From the NCBI GenBank assembly GCA_035604685.1, contig DATNIB010000026.1, positions 1-38,946 on the forward strand: a stretch of DNA of 38,946 nt, written 5' to 3'. Under the pieces are notes generated by a model. That model did not search any database. It was given only the letters and a program-made list of their open reading frames with translations, and was not told the origin of the DNA. Shown here piece after piece: positions 38,723 through 38,946 of this stretch (position 1 is its first letter; every line of letters starts with the position of its first letter). This DNA is from DATNIB01 sp035604685. GTDB taxonomy: Bacteria > Actinomycetota > Acidimicrobiia > Acidimicrobiales > RAAP-2. The position numbers and the translations under genes are program-made.

Positions 38723-38814
38723 CTGACCACCTGCGTCGGAGCGATCGGTCTCGGGCACTCGCCGGGTGCGGTCCCTCGGTCCCACGATGAGCTCAGAAAC
38801 GGCGACCCAGCAGG

Positions 38815-38820
38815 TACATT
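38815..38820 (+). promoter_or_regulatory. -10 box TACATT for the last gene
   Basis: TACATT ends nine bases before GTG 38830. It is divergent from the phosphatase promoter about 95 bases away. Confidence 0.4.
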
Positions 38821-38829
38821 CGCGCAACC

Positions 38830-38946
38830 GTGAGCCACAGGGTGCGCTCGGAGCGGACTCCGAGTCCTTGGTATCAACCGACGAGACCGCGGATCGCGAT
38901 TGGGGTCTTGGCGGTGGCGGCCGCCGTCGGTGGGGCCTTCGCCGGC
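38830..38946 (+). CDS. start of an exported or membrane protein, cut by the window end
   Basis: From GTG 38830 the frame is open for 39 residues to the end of the window. A basic N-terminus (VSHRVRSERT, then PTRPR) is followed by IAIGVLAVAAAVGGAFAG, which reads as a signal peptide or membrane anchor with an AFAG region suitable for signal peptidase. A TACATT box nine bases upstream supports the start. The function lies beyond the window. It is divergent from the tyrosine phosphatase. Confidence 0.55.
   Translation, partial: MSHRVRSERTPSPWYQPTRPRIAIGVLAVAAAVGGAFAG

Noticed and set aside
1..38946. CRISPR arrays, insertion sequences, phage genes or defence islands
   Set aside because: No spaced direct repeats, transposase, integrase or known defence motifs were seen; the window is mostly core metabolism.

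Overview
The window comes from a high-GC bacterium and is gene-dense throughout. The gene set points to Actinomycetota: a ctaE-qcrC-qcrA-qcrB cluster with a di-haem QcrC and a multi-span Rieske protein, a CtaF-type oxidase subunit IV, an actinobacterial HelD-like factor, many GTG starts, and several starts that sit directly behind a TANNNT box with no ribosome binding site (probable leaderless mRNAs). The three-gene pnt operon, CtaG and the general gene mix make the class Acidimicrobiia the best guess, but that is inference; no rRNA is present to settle it.

Layout. 1-1.2 kb: the end of a LuxR/NarL-type regulator, a small membrane protein and a gene-free stretch with a long hairpin. 1.2-6.9 kb, minus strand: tRNA-Glu(CTC) and tRNA-Gln(CTG) separated by a perfect hairpin, then (in upstream order) a YdcF-like protein, gltX, a 3Fe-4S ferredoxin, an AarF/UbiB-type kinase, the oxidase assembly factor ctaG and an unknown small protein. 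7.2-11.2 kb: a membrane PIN-TRAM protein converging on the proton-translocating transhydrogenase operon pntAA-pntAB-pntB. 11.3-15.8 kb: an EAL-domain phosphodiesterase, then a lower-GC patch with a VOC protein behind a broken leader, an isoprenylcysteine-methyltransferase-like protein and a 14-span MFS exporter. 16-18.5 kb: a class III aminotransferase coupled to an HpnA-like epimerase. 18.5-24.7 kb: an epoxide-hydrolase-like enzyme, an Ada-AlkA/Ogt alkylation-repair operon, a membrane protein, an ABC exporter pair and an enoyl-CoA hydratase. 24.8-28.1 kb: tatA, then ctaC-ctaD-ctaF. 28.2-31.5 kb: a TesB thioesterase on the minus strand, then a DksA/TraR zinc-finger protein, a HAD phosphatase and an MFS transporter coupled in one operon. 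31.5-35.5 kb, minus strand: ctaE-qcrC-qcrA-qcrB. 35.6-38.9 kb: a HelD-like RNA polymerase factor, a low-molecular-weight tyrosine phosphatase that seems to start at ATT, and the start of a divergent exported protein.

How the genes fit together. The core theme is aerobic energy conversion: subunits I-IV of a cytochrome c oxidase, the complete actinobacterial bc1 complex, the assembly factor CtaG, TatA (the Rieske protein of this group is a Tat substrate) and a transhydrogenase that links the proton gradient to NADPH. No separate cytochrome c gene is present, as expected for a bcc-aa3 supercomplex in which QcrC hands electrons straight to CtaC. Twelve of the within-operon junctions are exact 4-base ATGA or GTGA overlaps, which implies tight translational coupling.

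I found no CRISPR array, insertion sequence, prophage or obvious defence system. The most interesting signals are the recurrent TANNNT-to-start spacing, the probable ATT start, the PIN domain with eroded catalytic residues, the HpnA/aminotransferase pair, and the interrupted reading frame in front of the VOC gene.
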